From Gimesia aquarii (lineage in GTDB: Bacteria > Planctomycetota > Planctomycetia > Planctomycetales > Planctomycetaceae), in the NCBI RefSeq assembly GCF_007748195.1, contig NZ_CP037920.1, positions 682,001 to 746,000 on the forward strand: a stretch of DNA of 64,000 nt, in the 5' to 3' direction. The position numbers and the translations under genes were made by a program. Shown here piece after piece: positions 1-8,986 of the stretch; positions within the stretch are counted from its first letter, which is position 1, and each line of letters starts with the position of its first letter. The notes beneath the pieces are model-generated. The model saw nothing but the letters and a program-made list of their open reading frames with translations. It was not told where the DNA came from and ran no database searches.

Positions 1-2
1 TT

Positions 3-611
3 CAACCTATGTTTTGCCAGCAATGTGAATTGGCTCCTTGCGAGCAGGTTTGCCCGGTTGCTGCGACTGTGCATACAGACGAAGGGTTAAATGACATGGT
101 GTATAATCGCTGTGTAGGAACCCGTTATTGTGCGAATAACTGCCCTTACAAGGTGCGAAGGTTTAATTACTTTAACTACAATAAGGTCTACGAGGATCCT
201 AATCGAAAATTACAGGCATTGGTTCTCAATCCTGAAGTGACTGTGCGTCATCGTGGAGTCATGGAAAAATGTACTTATTGTGTGCAGCGTATTAAGGCTG
301 TTCAGATCGAAGCCAAAAATGAGCAGCGTCCCATTGAAGATGGCGAAATTGTTACTGCCTGCCAACAGGCATGTCCCGCAAAAGCCATTGAATTTGGTGA
401 CTTGAATAATGAGAAATCACTTGTTGCTAAAGCACATGCAAATCCTAGATCCTATGCAGTTCTCTCGGAGTTGAATATCAAGCCGAGAACCGCTTACTTG
501 GCCCGTATATTAAATCCGCATCCTTCTTTGGCAAAACCATCGACAGAGGGGCATGGGCATGGAGAGCAACACGCTGATGCTGATCATCAAGAAAAAGCGG
601 AAAAGCATTAG
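3..611 (+). CDS. actB: Alternative complex III iron-sulfur subunit ActB, C-terminal part (5' end outside window)
   Basis: This is the C-terminal part of the peripheral Fe-S subunit of alternative complex III (quinol:cytochrome c/acceptor oxidoreductase). The reading frame is open to the window edge, so the Met at position 9 is internal and not a start. Ferredoxin-type cysteine clusters are visible: [14 protein letters not shown] at the very start, then [12 protein letters not shown], a CTYC motif and CQQACP. These match the set of [4Fe-4S]/[3Fe-4S] ligands in the ferredoxin-like part of ActB. The sequence ends in a His-rich hydrophilic tail. It is followed by actC, the fused actDE and actF in the canonical order, which supports the call. 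The molybdopterin-like N-terminal domain and actA should lie upstream, outside the window. Confidence 0.93.
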   Translation, partial: QPMFCQQCELAPCEQVCPVAATVHTDEGLNDMVYNRCVGTRYCANNCPYKVRRFNYFNYNKVYEDPNRKLQALVLNPEVTVRHRGVMEKCTYCVQRIKAVQIEAKNEQRPIEDGEIVTACQQACPAKAIEFGDLNNEKSLVAKAHANPRSYAVLSELNIKPRTAYLARILNPHPSLAKPSTEGHGHGEQHADADHQEKAEKH

Positions 612-686
612 TATTTAATAAATAGAGATGAGTTTAACGGTTAGATTTACCAATCCTTAGAATTATAAGTAAAGATATCAAAAGCC

Positions 687-2081
687 ATGGCTTCAGTAAC
701 AGCAGAGCCAATTGACACAACAATCGAAGTTCCCGGTAAGCGAACACCGCTTGTGACCGGCGCCCACAATTATGGCACAGTGACCGACGCCGTCTGTAGA
801 CTGGCTGAATGCAAAACGCCCCTGGCCTGGTATGTGGCGTTGGGTATTTCGGCTTCCCTGATGGGAATGCTATTTGGTCTGGTGGGGTACTTGATCATCA
901 CAGGTGTCGGTGTCTGGGGTAACCGCAGTCCTGTCTTCTGGGGCTGGCCGATTGTGAATTTCGTGTTTTGGGTCGGAATTGGTCACGCTGGTACTTTGAT
1001 TTCGGCTATTTTATTTTTGTTCCGTCAAGACTGGCGGACTGGAATCAACCGTGCTGCGGAAGCAATGACAATTTTTGCTGTCATTTGTGCAGGTTTGTTT
1101 CCTGGAATTCATATTGGTCGGGTTTGGCTGGCGTATTGGTTATTCCCAATTCCCAACCAGATGGCAATGTGGCCTAACTTTCGTAGTCCTTTGTTGTGGG
1201 ATGTATTTGCTGTTTCAACTTATGCAACAGTTTCCCTTTTGTTCTGGTATATGGGCATGATTCCTGACTTGGCATCGTTGCGAGATCGGGCAAAAGGAAA
1301 AATTCAACAATTTGCCTATGGTTTATTTTCGCTGGGATGGAATGGCTCTTCCAGGCATTGGCATCGTTACGAACGAGCTTACCTACTACTGGCCGCTTTG
1401 GCGACACCACTCGTGTTAAGTGTGCATACCATCGTTAGTTTTGACTTTGCTGTTTCTCAGTTACCGGGTTGGCATACAACGATTTTCCCCCCTTATTTTG
1501 TGGCAGGTGCTGTTTTCAGCGGGTTTGCGATGGTGTTGACTTTAATGATTCCCGTCAGATCGATTTGTGGAATCAAGGATTTACTCACTGATCGTCACCT
1601 CGAAAACATGACTAAGGTGATTATCGCCACAGGTTCGATGGTGGGATATGCCTATGCGATGGAATTTTTCATTGCCTGGTATGGTGGTAACCGTTATGAA
1701 ACCTTTGCTTTCATTAACCGGGCTTTTGGTCCCTATGCCTGGGCCTATTGGATTATGGTGACTTGCAACGTCATCAGCCCTCAGTTGTTCTGGATTAAAA
1801 AAATCCGCACCACCCCCTGGATGATATTTGTGGTTTGTATTTTTGTGAATATTGGTATGTGGTTTGAGCGTTTTGTAATTACGGTCACATCCCTAAGTCG
1901 TGACTTTCTGCCCTCCAGTTGGGGATATTTCAAACCCACCATTGTTGATGTTTTAATGTTAATTGGTAGTTTCGGTTTGTTTATGACATTGTTTCTGCTC
2001 TTCTGTAAATTTTTGCCTATGGTTGCAATGGCAGAAGTCAAAAGTGTAATGCCGCGTCCTCATGGCAAAGGTGATCATTGA
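687..2081 (+). CDS. actC: Alternative complex III membrane subunit ActC (NrfD/PsrC family)
   Basis: 464-residue polytopic protein of the NrfD/polysulfide reductase membrane-subunit family, about ten hydrophobic segments, no signal peptide. In alternative complex III this subunit sits in the membrane beneath ActB and helps form the quinol site. Its length and position between actB and actD-actE are as expected. The N-terminal roughly 45 residues are hydrophilic and precede the first membrane span, typical for ActC. The start is an ATG 75 bases after actB. No obvious disruption is seen. Confidence 0.93.
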   Translation: MASVTAEPIDTTIEVPGKRTPLVTGAHNYGTVTDAVCRLAECKTPLAWYVALGISASLMGMLFGLVGYLIITGVGVWGNRSPVFWGWPIVNFVFWVGIGHAGTLISAILFLFRQDWRTGINRAAEAMTIFAVICAGLFPGIHIGRVWLAYWLFPIPNQMAMWPNFRSPLLWDVFAVSTYATVSLLFWYMGMIPDLASLRDRAKGKIQQFAYGLFSLGWNGSSRHWHRYERAYLLLAALATPLVLSVHTIVSFDFAVSQLPGWHTTIFPPYFVAGAVFSGFAMVLTLMIPVRSICGIKDLLTDRHLENMTKVIIATGSMVGYAYAMEFFIAWYGGNRYETFAFINRAFGPYAWAYWIMVTCNVISPQLFWIKKIRTTPWMIFVVCIFVNIGMWFERFVITVTSLSRDFLPSSWGYFKPTIVDVLMLIGSFGLFMTLFLLFCKFLPMVAMAEVKSVMPRPHGKGDH

Positions 2082-2145
2082 TCAGAACTCACACTAGCAG
2101 CATGTCAGTCAAATACGACTTAACTTATTATTGAATTAAAAAATT

Positions 2146-3534
2146 ATGGCAACAACGATCGAACAATCTGAAGAAACAAAAGCAAAAGCAGAGCCTGAAC
2201 TTCTTGGGTTACTTGCTGAGTTCGATGATCCTGATGCATTGATCGAAGCATCAAAGAAAGTCCGTGATGCGGGCTATCGTAAGTGGGATACACACACTCC
2301 TTTTCCGATTCATGGAATTGATGAAGCGATGGGGATCAAGTGGACCATTCTCCCTTGGATCGTTGCCGGCTGTGGGCTCACCGGTGGTACGATTGCCGTT
2401 GGCATGCAATATTGGATGAATGCTGTCGATTACCCTTTCTTAATCAGTGGTAAGCCCCTCTTTAGTATTCCAGCCAGTATTCCGATTACGTTCGAACTTT
2501 CTGTCTTGTTGGCTGCCTTTGGTGCGTTTTTGGGAATGCTGGGCTTGAATCAGTTGCCAAAGCTATACAATCCGATTTTTAAGTCAGAGGCGTTTCGTCG
2601 TGTGACAAATGACCGGTTCTTTGTCAGTATGGACGCGAAAGATGCAAAGTTTTCTGAGATCGATACGGGCGAATTTTTGAAATCACTTAACCCGATTAAT
2701 GTTGAAGAGTTTTGGTCTGATACCGAATCTCCCAAATTACCTCGTAATCTCACATTGGGCTTAAGTCTAGTTGGCGTAGTGATGTTACTCTTGGCCGGTT
2801 TGGTGGCTTATGTACGTACAACAACATCGCCAGATCCGCGGATTCATATTATCCAGGATATGGACTTCCAGCCCAGTCTGAAGGCGCAAAATACGACAAA
2901 CCTCTTTCCCGATGGTCGGGAAATTCGTCCCAACCTCAAAGGAACTATTCCTCGCGGGCAATTCAAAGATGACAATATTCCTTTCTATTATGGCTTAAAA
3001 TATCTACCAGAAGATCAGGATGTGGTAACGATTGCGTTACAGGACGAGAAAAAAACTGATGATAAGAAGGCACCGGCAGACAAAGCTTCAGCAGAAAAAC
3101 CTGCTGCTCCTGCTGCAGTGGATCCTGTTGCAGCCAAACTGGACAAGTTACCCTGGGTGACGGAATTTCCGATACCAGTTACAGAAAAACTGATGGCTCG
3201 TGGTAAAGAACGTTATCGAATTTACTGTTCTGCCTGTCATGGGCTAGGTGGTGAGGGTGATGGTCTGGTTTCACTGAGAGCCATGGAATTACTACAAGGT
3301 ACTTGGGTGAAACCAGCCTCTTATCATACAGAAAATGTGCGAAAGCTTCCCATCGGGCGACTTTATCATACGATTACGAATGGTGTCCGCAAAATGCCTG
3401 CGTATGGTTCACAAGTGACACCTGAGGACCGCTGGGCCATAGTTCTTTATTTGAAAGCGTTGCAGAAGAGTCATCAAATTGACGCAGATACGATTTCAGA
3501 AGCTGAAAAAAGAAAACTTCGAGACACTAAGTAA
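2146..3534 (+). CDS. actDE: Fused ActD-ActE: DUF3341 membrane domain plus monohaem cytochrome c
   Basis: 462-residue protein joining two subunits of alternative complex III that are separate in many bacteria. Residues about 20-175 are an ActD-type DUF3341 domain with two membrane helices (near residues 65-90 and 108-130). A third hydrophobic segment lies near 202-222. After an Ala/Lys/Pro-rich linker (about 302-335) comes a class I cytochrome c domain with the haem motif CSACH (C361, C364, H365) and a probable axial Met at 417 in the sequence KMPAYG. The cytochrome would pass electrons from the quinol site toward the caa3 oxidase encoded just downstream. There is no sign of a frameshift that would artificially join two genes: one start and one continuous frame. 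Confidence 0.92.
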   Translation: MATTIEQSEETKAKAEPELLGLLAEFDDPDALIEASKKVRDAGYRKWDTHTPFPIHGIDEAMGIKWTILPWIVAGCGLTGGTIAVGMQYWMNAVDYPFLISGKPLFSIPASIPITFELSVLLAAFGAFLGMLGLNQLPKLYNPIFKSEAFRRVTNDRFFVSMDAKDAKFSEIDTGEFLKSLNPINVEEFWSDTESPKLPRNLTLGLSLVGVVMLLLAGLVAYVRTTTSPDPRIHIIQDMDFQPSLKAQNTTNLFPDGREIRPNLKGTIPRGQFKDDNIPFYYGLKYLPEDQDVVTIALQDEKKTDDKKAPADKASAEKPAAPAAVDPVAAKLDKLPWVTEFPIPVTEKLMARGKERYRIYCSACHGLGGEGDGLVSLRAMELLQGTWVKPASYHTENVRKLPIGRLYHTITNGVRKMPAYGSQVTPEDRWAIVLYLKALQKSHQIDADTISEAEKRKLRDTK

Positions 3535-3592
3535 TAAAGTAAACTCCACTGGCAACTTGTTGAATTTTAATCCGTGGTGAACAAGAAAAGTT

Positions 3593-4837
3593 ATGCAAAC
3601 CTCATCTGACACAAATAATAAAGTTTCCGTTCAAACACTGGCTGAACTGGGGCCGCTTCCTATGAAAGTCGCCCTTGGGTGCTCCGTGCTATTGCCAGTG
3701 GCGTTTGTGTTGGGCTTTTTAATGGATAACGGAACGGAACTTTTCGCGTTCTCTTATCTGCAAAGTACTTTTTTCTTTTTGAGCATTTCTCTAGGTGCGT
3801 TGTTCTTTGTACTCATTCAACAATTGACGCGCGCGGGTTGGAGTGTTGTCTTACGTCGTATTTCTGAATTTATTTCAATGGGAGTGATCCCTTTAGCCGT
3901 CCTGGTACTGCCAATTGTGTTAGTGACGCTTTCTGGAAGCGATGTTTTGTATCAATGGGCGAGTTCTAAAAACGTAGCTGGTGATCATCTTTTGCAGGCC
4001 AAGGCCCCTTACTTAAATAGTGGATTTTTTGCACTAAGATATGTGATCTATTTTGGATCCTGGATCTTTCTGGCACGATTCTTTTTAAATAAGTCCGTTG
4101 CTCAGGACGAAAATGGTGACCCTGAATTAACACTTTTGATGGAGCGTCGGAGTGGTCCGGCCATTTTGCTTTATGCATTTACGATTTCATTTGCAGCGAT
4201 CGATTTTATTATGTCTCTGGACGCTCACTGGTTCAGTACGATTTTTGGAGTCTATTATTTTGCTGCAGGTCTAGTTGGTTTCTTTAGCACTCTGGCCATC
4301 ACCTTAATTTATCTCCGCAGTAAAGGCCTATTACAAGAGCCGATCAATGTTGAGCATTTACATGATGTTGGTAAGTTACTGTTTGCTTTCAACTGCTTCT
4401 GGGCGTACATCGCCATTTCGCAATACCTTTTGATCTGGTATGCCAATATTCCTGAAGAAACTGTATTTTTCCTTCACCGCCAAGAGCATGGTTGGGGGAT
4501 AATTTCTTTGACCCTGGTTATCGGTCATTTTGCGATTCCTTTTGTATTTTTTATGTCACGCTGGATGAAGCGGAATCCCAAAACTTTGTTTTTCTGGGCC
4601 GCGTACTTACTGGTCATGAACTGGATTGATATTTTCTGGCTTGTAATGCCGAATGTAAAATCGGGAAGCGGTGAATCCTTAGGCGTTTCCTTTGCAATGA
4701 TCTTAATTAATATCTGTTGTACGGTTGGAGTTGGTGGAATCTATGTTGCTGGATTACTGAAATTTGCTGGTGAAAAATCAGTCATGCCGGTGAGGGATCC
4801 ACGTTTGGAAGAGTCACTTAAGTTTCACAATATTTAA
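3593..4837 (+). CDS. actF: Alternative complex III membrane subunit ActF
   Basis: 414-residue integral membrane protein with about ten predicted spans, matching ActF, the second NrfD-like, quinol-interacting subunit of alternative complex III. It follows actDE by 58 bases and precedes the one-TM protein and SCO gene, the usual order when the complex is encoded together with an aa3/caa3 oxidase. The N terminus is short and cytoplasmic-like, without a signal peptide. Function is assigned from family resemblance and operon position. Confidence 0.9.
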   Translation: MQTSSDTNNKVSVQTLAELGPLPMKVALGCSVLLPVAFVLGFLMDNGTELFAFSYLQSTFFFLSISLGALFFVLIQQLTRAGWSVVLRRISEFISMGVIPLAVLVLPIVLVTLSGSDVLYQWASSKNVAGDHLLQAKAPYLNSGFFALRYVIYFGSWIFLARFFLNKSVAQDENGDPELTLLMERRSGPAILLYAFTISFAAIDFIMSLDAHWFSTIFGVYYFAAGLVGFFSTLAITLIYLRSKGLLQEPINVEHLHDVGKLLFAFNCFWAYIAISQYLLIWYANIPEETVFFLHRQEHGWGIISLTLVIGHFAIPFVFFMSRWMKRNPKTLFFWAAYLLVMNWIDIFWLVMPNVKSGSGESLGVSFAMILINICCTVGVGGIYVAGLLKFAGEKSVMPVRDPRLEESLKFHNI

Positions 4838-4890
4838 TCACCGGCTGGTCTGGTAGAAGATCGGCTCCTTTAGAAATAAGAGAATGGAAT

Positions 4891-5220
4891 ATGTCGAGTC
4901 ATAAAGCAGCATATGATGATCTCGATACAACGATGATCGCTTATGTTGGGACCGTAGGAACTATCATTACCTTTTTCCTTGTATTTGGGATTGCCGCGTT
5001 TTATTACGCATTTGCAAAGACGGAAAACGAAAAAAAGGTAATCAATGTTCCAGAACTAAATGCGGAGAGTATTCTCGCCAATCAGGCAGCTGCTCTTACC
5101 GAATATCGATGGATCGATCAAGATAAAAATATCGTAGCGATACCTATTGACCAGGCTATGCAGATTGTTGTTCAAGAGGAACAGAAGAAGCAGGCAAATG
5201 CAAAAACAAAGAAACCATGA
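4891..5220 (+). CDS. Small single-TM protein of the ACIII/caa3 operon, function unknown
   Basis: 109-residue protein with one membrane helix (about residues 15-42) and a hydrophilic C-terminal domain containing the motif EYRWIDQDKNIVAIPIDQAM. From memory, small proteins with a Y-x-W-x-D ... IPID-x-AM motif often sit between actF and the SCO gene in such clusters. This suggests a role in assembly or as a small accessory subunit, but no function is established to my knowledge. Its stop codon overlaps the start of the SCO gene in an ATGA overlap, so the two are probably translationally coupled. It begins 53 bases after actF. Confidence 0.8.
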   Translation: MSSHKAAYDDLDTTMIAYVGTVGTIITFFLVFGIAAFYYAFAKTENEKKVINVPELNAESILANQAAALTEYRWIDQDKNIVAIPIDQAMQIVVQEEQKKQANAKTKKP

Positions 5221-6068
5221 ACTCTAAACATTCCTTTATTCTGACTCTTTTTCTCTCGGCATTATGTGTAATGCCCGTGCAGGCAGAGCGTATGGAAAAA
5301 GCACCTAAGGATATCGAGTCTCTCGATGTGATTGAGCATCTGGATAGTCGTCTTCCTTTAGGATTAGAGTTTCAGGACAGTAATGGTAAACGCGTTAAAC
5401 TCGAGGACTATTTTAAGAAAGATCGCCCCGTAATTCTTTCTCTGAACTATTCTAACTGTCCGATGTTGTGTTCGTTACAGCTGACAGGGTTGGTCAGGGG
5501 GCTTAAGGAATTAGAGTGGTCAACAGGTCAACAATATGATTTCGTGTCCGTGAGTATTGATCCGAAAGAGACATACCAGCGTGCCAATTTAACAAAGCAA
5601 AAATACTATAAAGAATATAATCGTTCGGGAACAGGCGACGGTTGGCACTTCCTTTGTGGTGATCAGCCAGCGATTACAGAAATAGCAAAGGCAATTGGAG
5701 TACAGTACAAATACGTTGAGGAACGCAAGGAATTTGCACACCCGGCTGTTTTAGTTGTGTGTACTCCTGACGGCCGCATTTCCAGATATTTATATGGAAT
5801 TCAATTTCCAGAGCAGACATTAAAATTAGCCTTAGTTGAAGCATCAGAAGGTAAGATTGGTTCAACCATTGATCGTTTTTTACTGTTTTGCTTCCATTAC
5901 GATGCAGATAGTGGTCGGTATGCCCCGACTGCTCGCAATATTATGAAAATTGGTGGTTTTGCGACCGTCTTTATTCTGACTGTTGTTTTGATTCCCTATT
6001 GGCGGGGTCGAAAAGGCAGAACTGAAATCGAAATAGTCCAAACACAAAAAACAGCAGACGGAACCTGA
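5217..6068 (+). CDS. SCO1/SenC/PrrC family copper chaperone for cytochrome oxidase
   Basis: 283-residue exported thioredoxin-fold protein. A cleavable signal peptide (residues 1-24, ending VQA|E) is followed by the SCO domain with the copper-binding CPMLC motif (C81 and C85) and the distal His (H175 in EFAHPAV), the three ligands used by SCO proteins to load CuA of subunit II. A C-terminal membrane helix (about 245-262) anchors it, unlike SCO proteins that have an N-terminal anchor. It is coupled to the upstream small gene by a 4-base overlap and lies directly before coxB, its expected client. Confidence 0.93.
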   Translation: MNSKHSFILTLFLSALCVMPVQAERMEKAPKDIESLDVIEHLDSRLPLGLEFQDSNGKRVKLEDYFKKDRPVILSLNYSNCPMLCSLQLTGLVRGLKELEWSTGQQYDFVSVSIDPKETYQRANLTKQKYYKEYNRSGTGDGWHFLCGDQPAITEIAKAIGVQYKYVEERKEFAHPAVLVVCTPDGRISRYLYGIQFPEQTLKLALVEASEGKIGSTIDRFLLFCFHYDADSGRYAPTARNIMKIGGFATVFILTVVLIPYWRGRKGRTEIEIVQTQKTADGT

Positions 6069-6161
6069 GTTACACTGGTTTCTTTTACTAAATTAATTTG
6101 TGTTTGAGCTGGATTTGGTAACAACTTTATTATTTTTAACACTCAACAGTTGATTGTGTGA

Positions 6162-7136
6162 ATGCAGATGAAACTATTCATCCCTAACTTATTAGCGAAT
6201 GACGAGGCCGGGTTCTGGTTCCCGCCCCAAGGTTCCACAGTGGCAGAGGGCGTTGATTCTGTCTACTTCTTTATCCTGTATGTTTGCACGTTTTTCTTCG
6301 TGTTAATCGTCGGTCTCATGGTTCTGTTTATGATCAAATACCGCCATCGACCAGGAGTGGAAGCAGAAAAAACTGTCACACATAATCTGACGTTAGAACT
6401 TTCCTGGTCAGTGATTCCTACAATCCTGACGATTATTATGTTCTGGGTAGGTTTCACTTCGTATCTTGACATGCGAACGCCTCCCGATTCTTCTTACGAA
6501 ATCGATGTGGTCGCCAAAAAATGGTCTTGGGCTTTCAAGTATCCAAATGGTTGGATTGAAAGTGAATTACACATTCCAAAAGGTGAAAACGTAACGTTAA
6601 CGATGGCTTCTGATGATGTACTTCATAGTCTGTGGATTCCAGCATTCCGGACCAAGATGGATGTTGTTCCGGGACGTTACACGCAGGAGTGGTTTAACGC
6701 AACAAAAGCAGGTACCTATCCACTGATGTGTGCAGAGTATTGTGGACAAAAACATTCAGAAATGATCACGAAAGTCGTCGTTCACGAAACCCGAGGCGAC
6801 TTTGACAAGTGGCTGAAAATTGCTGCCGATATCCATAAAAACAAGACACCTGTCGAAGCAGGAGAATATTTTTACAAAACTAGAGGCTGTATCCAGTGCC
6901 ATTCACTTGATGGTGTCAAAAAGAATGGCCCTTCATTTAAAGGCTTGTTTGGCAAAGAGCGGCAGTTTACTGATGGAACTTCGGCAGTAGCAGACGCCAA
7001 TTACATTCGCAATTCGATTCTCGAACCACAGTCTAAAATCGTAGTTGGGTTCCGACCAATTATGCCTACGTTTAAAGGGCAATTAACTGACCAGGATATT
7101 ACGGCGATTATCGCTTTTATCAAGAGTCAGAAATAA
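6162..7136 (+). CDS. coxB: Cytochrome c oxidase subunit II with fused cytochrome c domain (caa3 type)
   Basis: 324-residue subunit II. Two membrane helices (about 30-62 and 85-105) are followed by the cupredoxin CuA domain with ligands H155, C190, C194, H198 and M201 (CAEYCGQKHSEM). A C-terminal monohaem cytochrome c domain has CIQCH (C243, C246, H247) and a likely axial Met at 301. The extra cytochrome makes this a caa3-type enzyme that can take electrons directly from the ActE-type cytochrome. The annotated start is ATG 6162; a second in-frame ATG lies two codons later. No clear cleavable signal peptide is visible. Confidence 0.95.
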   Translation: MQMKLFIPNLLANDEAGFWFPPQGSTVAEGVDSVYFFILYVCTFFFVLIVGLMVLFMIKYRHRPGVEAEKTVTHNLTLELSWSVIPTILTIIMFWVGFTSYLDMRTPPDSSYEIDVVAKKWSWAFKYPNGWIESELHIPKGENVTLTMASDDVLHSLWIPAFRTKMDVVPGRYTQEWFNATKAGTYPLMCAEYCGQKHSEMITKVVVHETRGDFDKWLKIAADIHKNKTPVEAGEYFYKTRGCIQCHSLDGVKKNGPSFKGLFGKERQFTDGTSAVADANYIRNSILEPQSKIVVGFRPIMPTFKGQLTDQDITAIIAFIKSQK

Positions 7137-7192
7137 AAAAATAAGGCACATTACTACTTTAAGAATCTAGGTGATGTGGTGAATCAAAAAAG

Positions 7193-7234
7193 TGAGAACT
7201 TGGTTCTCAATTATGTTTCAGGATTATGTAATCC
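7193..7234 (+). promoter_or_regulatory. Two consecutive inverted repeats in the coxB-coxA gap
   Basis: Between coxB and coxA there is a perfect 7-bp stem with a 3-base loop (TGAGAAC-TTG-GTTCTCA, 7193-7209). It is followed by a second inverted repeat, GGATTA-TG-TAATCC (7221-7234). Neither is followed by a T-run, so they do not look like an intrinsic terminator. They could be an mRNA processing or stability element that sets subunit stoichiometry, or an operator. Function is unknown. Confidence 0.4.
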
Positions 7235-7267
7235 TACGTTATTTGAATTTATTCAGGAGGCTGGAAG

Positions 7268-8986
7268 ATGGCAACTATAGTTGACTCCTCCAATCCAAAA
7301 TCGAATTTACCGGTCCAATACCGTGAGTTAAATTATTTGAATTGTTCGAAGGGCTGGAAAAGCTGGTTCTTCACTCTCGATCATAAACGAATCGGTGTTA
7401 TGTATTTGATAGGCGTCACAGCTTCTTTCTTTTTTGGAGGAATCTTTGCCGTTCTATTGAGAACCGAGTTATTATCACCGACTAAACTCCTGATGGGACC
7501 TGATACTTACAATCAGATGTTTACGCTGCATGGTGCCATCATGACCTTCCTGGTAATCATTCCCGGTGTGCCTGCCGCGATAGGAAATGTGATACTTCCA
7601 GTCATGTTAGGGGCGAAAGATGTTGCGTTTCCGCGCATGAATCTTTGTAGTTTTTATCTCTGGATGTTTGGTGCTGCATTCTTTGTAGCGGCTATAGTCC
7701 TGGGTGGGCTGGATACAGGTTGGACGTTTTACACTCCCTATAGTATTACATCGAACACAAGTGTGATTACCGCTTTGTTAGGTGTGTTTATCTTGGGATT
7801 CAGCTCCATTTTTACGGGACTGAATTTCATTGTAACAATTCATACTATGAGGCCCCCGGGGATGACCTGGTTCAAAATGCCTCTGTTCTTATGGGCTCTT
7901 TATGCAACAGCCTTAATTCAAGTTCTGGCAACACCTGTACTTGGGATCACAGGACTTTTGTTAGTAGTAGAGCGTGCTTTTCACATCGGAATTTTTGATC
8001 CGGCATTAGGCGGTGACCCGGTTTTGTTTCAGCACTTCTTCTGGTTTTATTCCCACCCTGCTGTCTATGTTATGATTCTACCTGCCATGGGTGTAATCAG
8101 CGAAGTGATCGCTGTCCATAGCCGGAAACACATTTTTGGATATCGTTTTATTGCCTACAGTAGTATTGCAATTGCCATCTTTGGCTTTCTTGTATGGGGA
8201 CACCATATGTTTGTCTCCGGGCAATCCAAAGTAGTTGCAGTCATCTTCAGTGCGATTACTTTCAGTGTTTCTATCCCGTCAGCGATTAAAGTGTTTAACT
8301 GGCTTACGACGATGTATAAAGGCTCGATTCGTTTTACCACAGCCATGTGTTACGGTTTGTCTTTTATTTTCATCTTTTCGATTGGCGGCTTAACAGGATT
8401 GTTTTTAGCAACCTTAGCGACTGATGTTCATTTACATGATACCTATTTTGTGGTTGCGCACTTTCACTATGTGATGATGGGATCGTCACTGGTGGGATTG
8501 TTTGCAGCCGTTCATCACTGGTGGCCAAAAATCAGCGGTAAGCTGTTTAGCGAATTCTGGGGTCGGATTGCTTGTCTGGGTGTGTTTACCGGGTTCAACT
8601 TAACATTTTTCCCACAATTTATTCTGGGAACTCGAGGGATGCCACGAAGGTATTATACGTATTTGCCTGAGTTTCAAAATTTACATATTATGTCAACGAT
8701 GGGAGCATATCTGTTAGGGATTAGTTCCGCTTTGATGGCTGCTACGTTGATTTATTCGGTCTATCGTGGAAAGAAGGCCCCCGCAAATCCATGGGGAGGC
8801 GCATCACTTGAGTGGCAGTGTTCTTCGCCACCACCTCATAATAACTTCGACCATCCTCCACATGCCGGAGATCCGTATGTGATGGAATCGGTCGTTTATG
8901 ATGAGGAAGTTGAAGGTTTCGTTCCTGTTGAGTGTCATGAAAAAAAGACGGGAGCAACGACCGCATCAGGAGATAATGAAGTTTAA
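7268..8986 (+). CDS. coxA: Cytochrome c oxidase subunit I (A2-type haem-copper oxidase)
   Basis: 572-residue catalytic subunit with twelve expected membrane spans. Visible metal ligands are H88 (haem a), H263 and Y267 in YSHPAVY (CuB His and cross-linked Tyr), H312-H313 (CuB) and H398/H400 (haem a3 and haem a). The helix VI sequence YSHPAVY lacks the Glu of the A1 HPEVY motif and instead carries the Tyr-Ser pair, which marks the A2 subfamily with an alternative D-channel ending. A strong Shine-Dalgarno CAGGAGG (7254-7260) precedes the ATG. The stop codon overlaps the coxC start by one base (TAATG). Confidence 0.97.
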   Translation: MATIVDSSNPKSNLPVQYRELNYLNCSKGWKSWFFTLDHKRIGVMYLIGVTASFFFGGIFAVLLRTELLSPTKLLMGPDTYNQMFTLHGAIMTFLVIIPGVPAAIGNVILPVMLGAKDVAFPRMNLCSFYLWMFGAAFFVAAIVLGGLDTGWTFYTPYSITSNTSVITALLGVFILGFSSIFTGLNFIVTIHTMRPPGMTWFKMPLFLWALYATALIQVLATPVLGITGLLLVVERAFHIGIFDPALGGDPVLFQHFFWFYSHPAVYVMILPAMGVISEVIAVHSRKHIFGYRFIAYSSIAIAIFGFLVWGHHMFVSGQSKVVAVIFSAITFSVSIPSAIKVFNWLTTMYKGSIRFTTAMCYGLSFIFIFSIGGLTGLFLATLATDVHLHDTYFVVAHFHYVMMGSSLVGLFAAVHHWWPKISGKLFSEFWGRIACLGVFTGFNLTFFPQFILGTRGMPRRYYTYLPEFQNLHIMSTMGAYLLGISSALMAATLIYSVYRGKKAPANPWGGASLEWQCSSPPPHNNFDHPPHAGDPYVMESVVYDEEVEGFVPVECHEKKTGATTASGDNEV

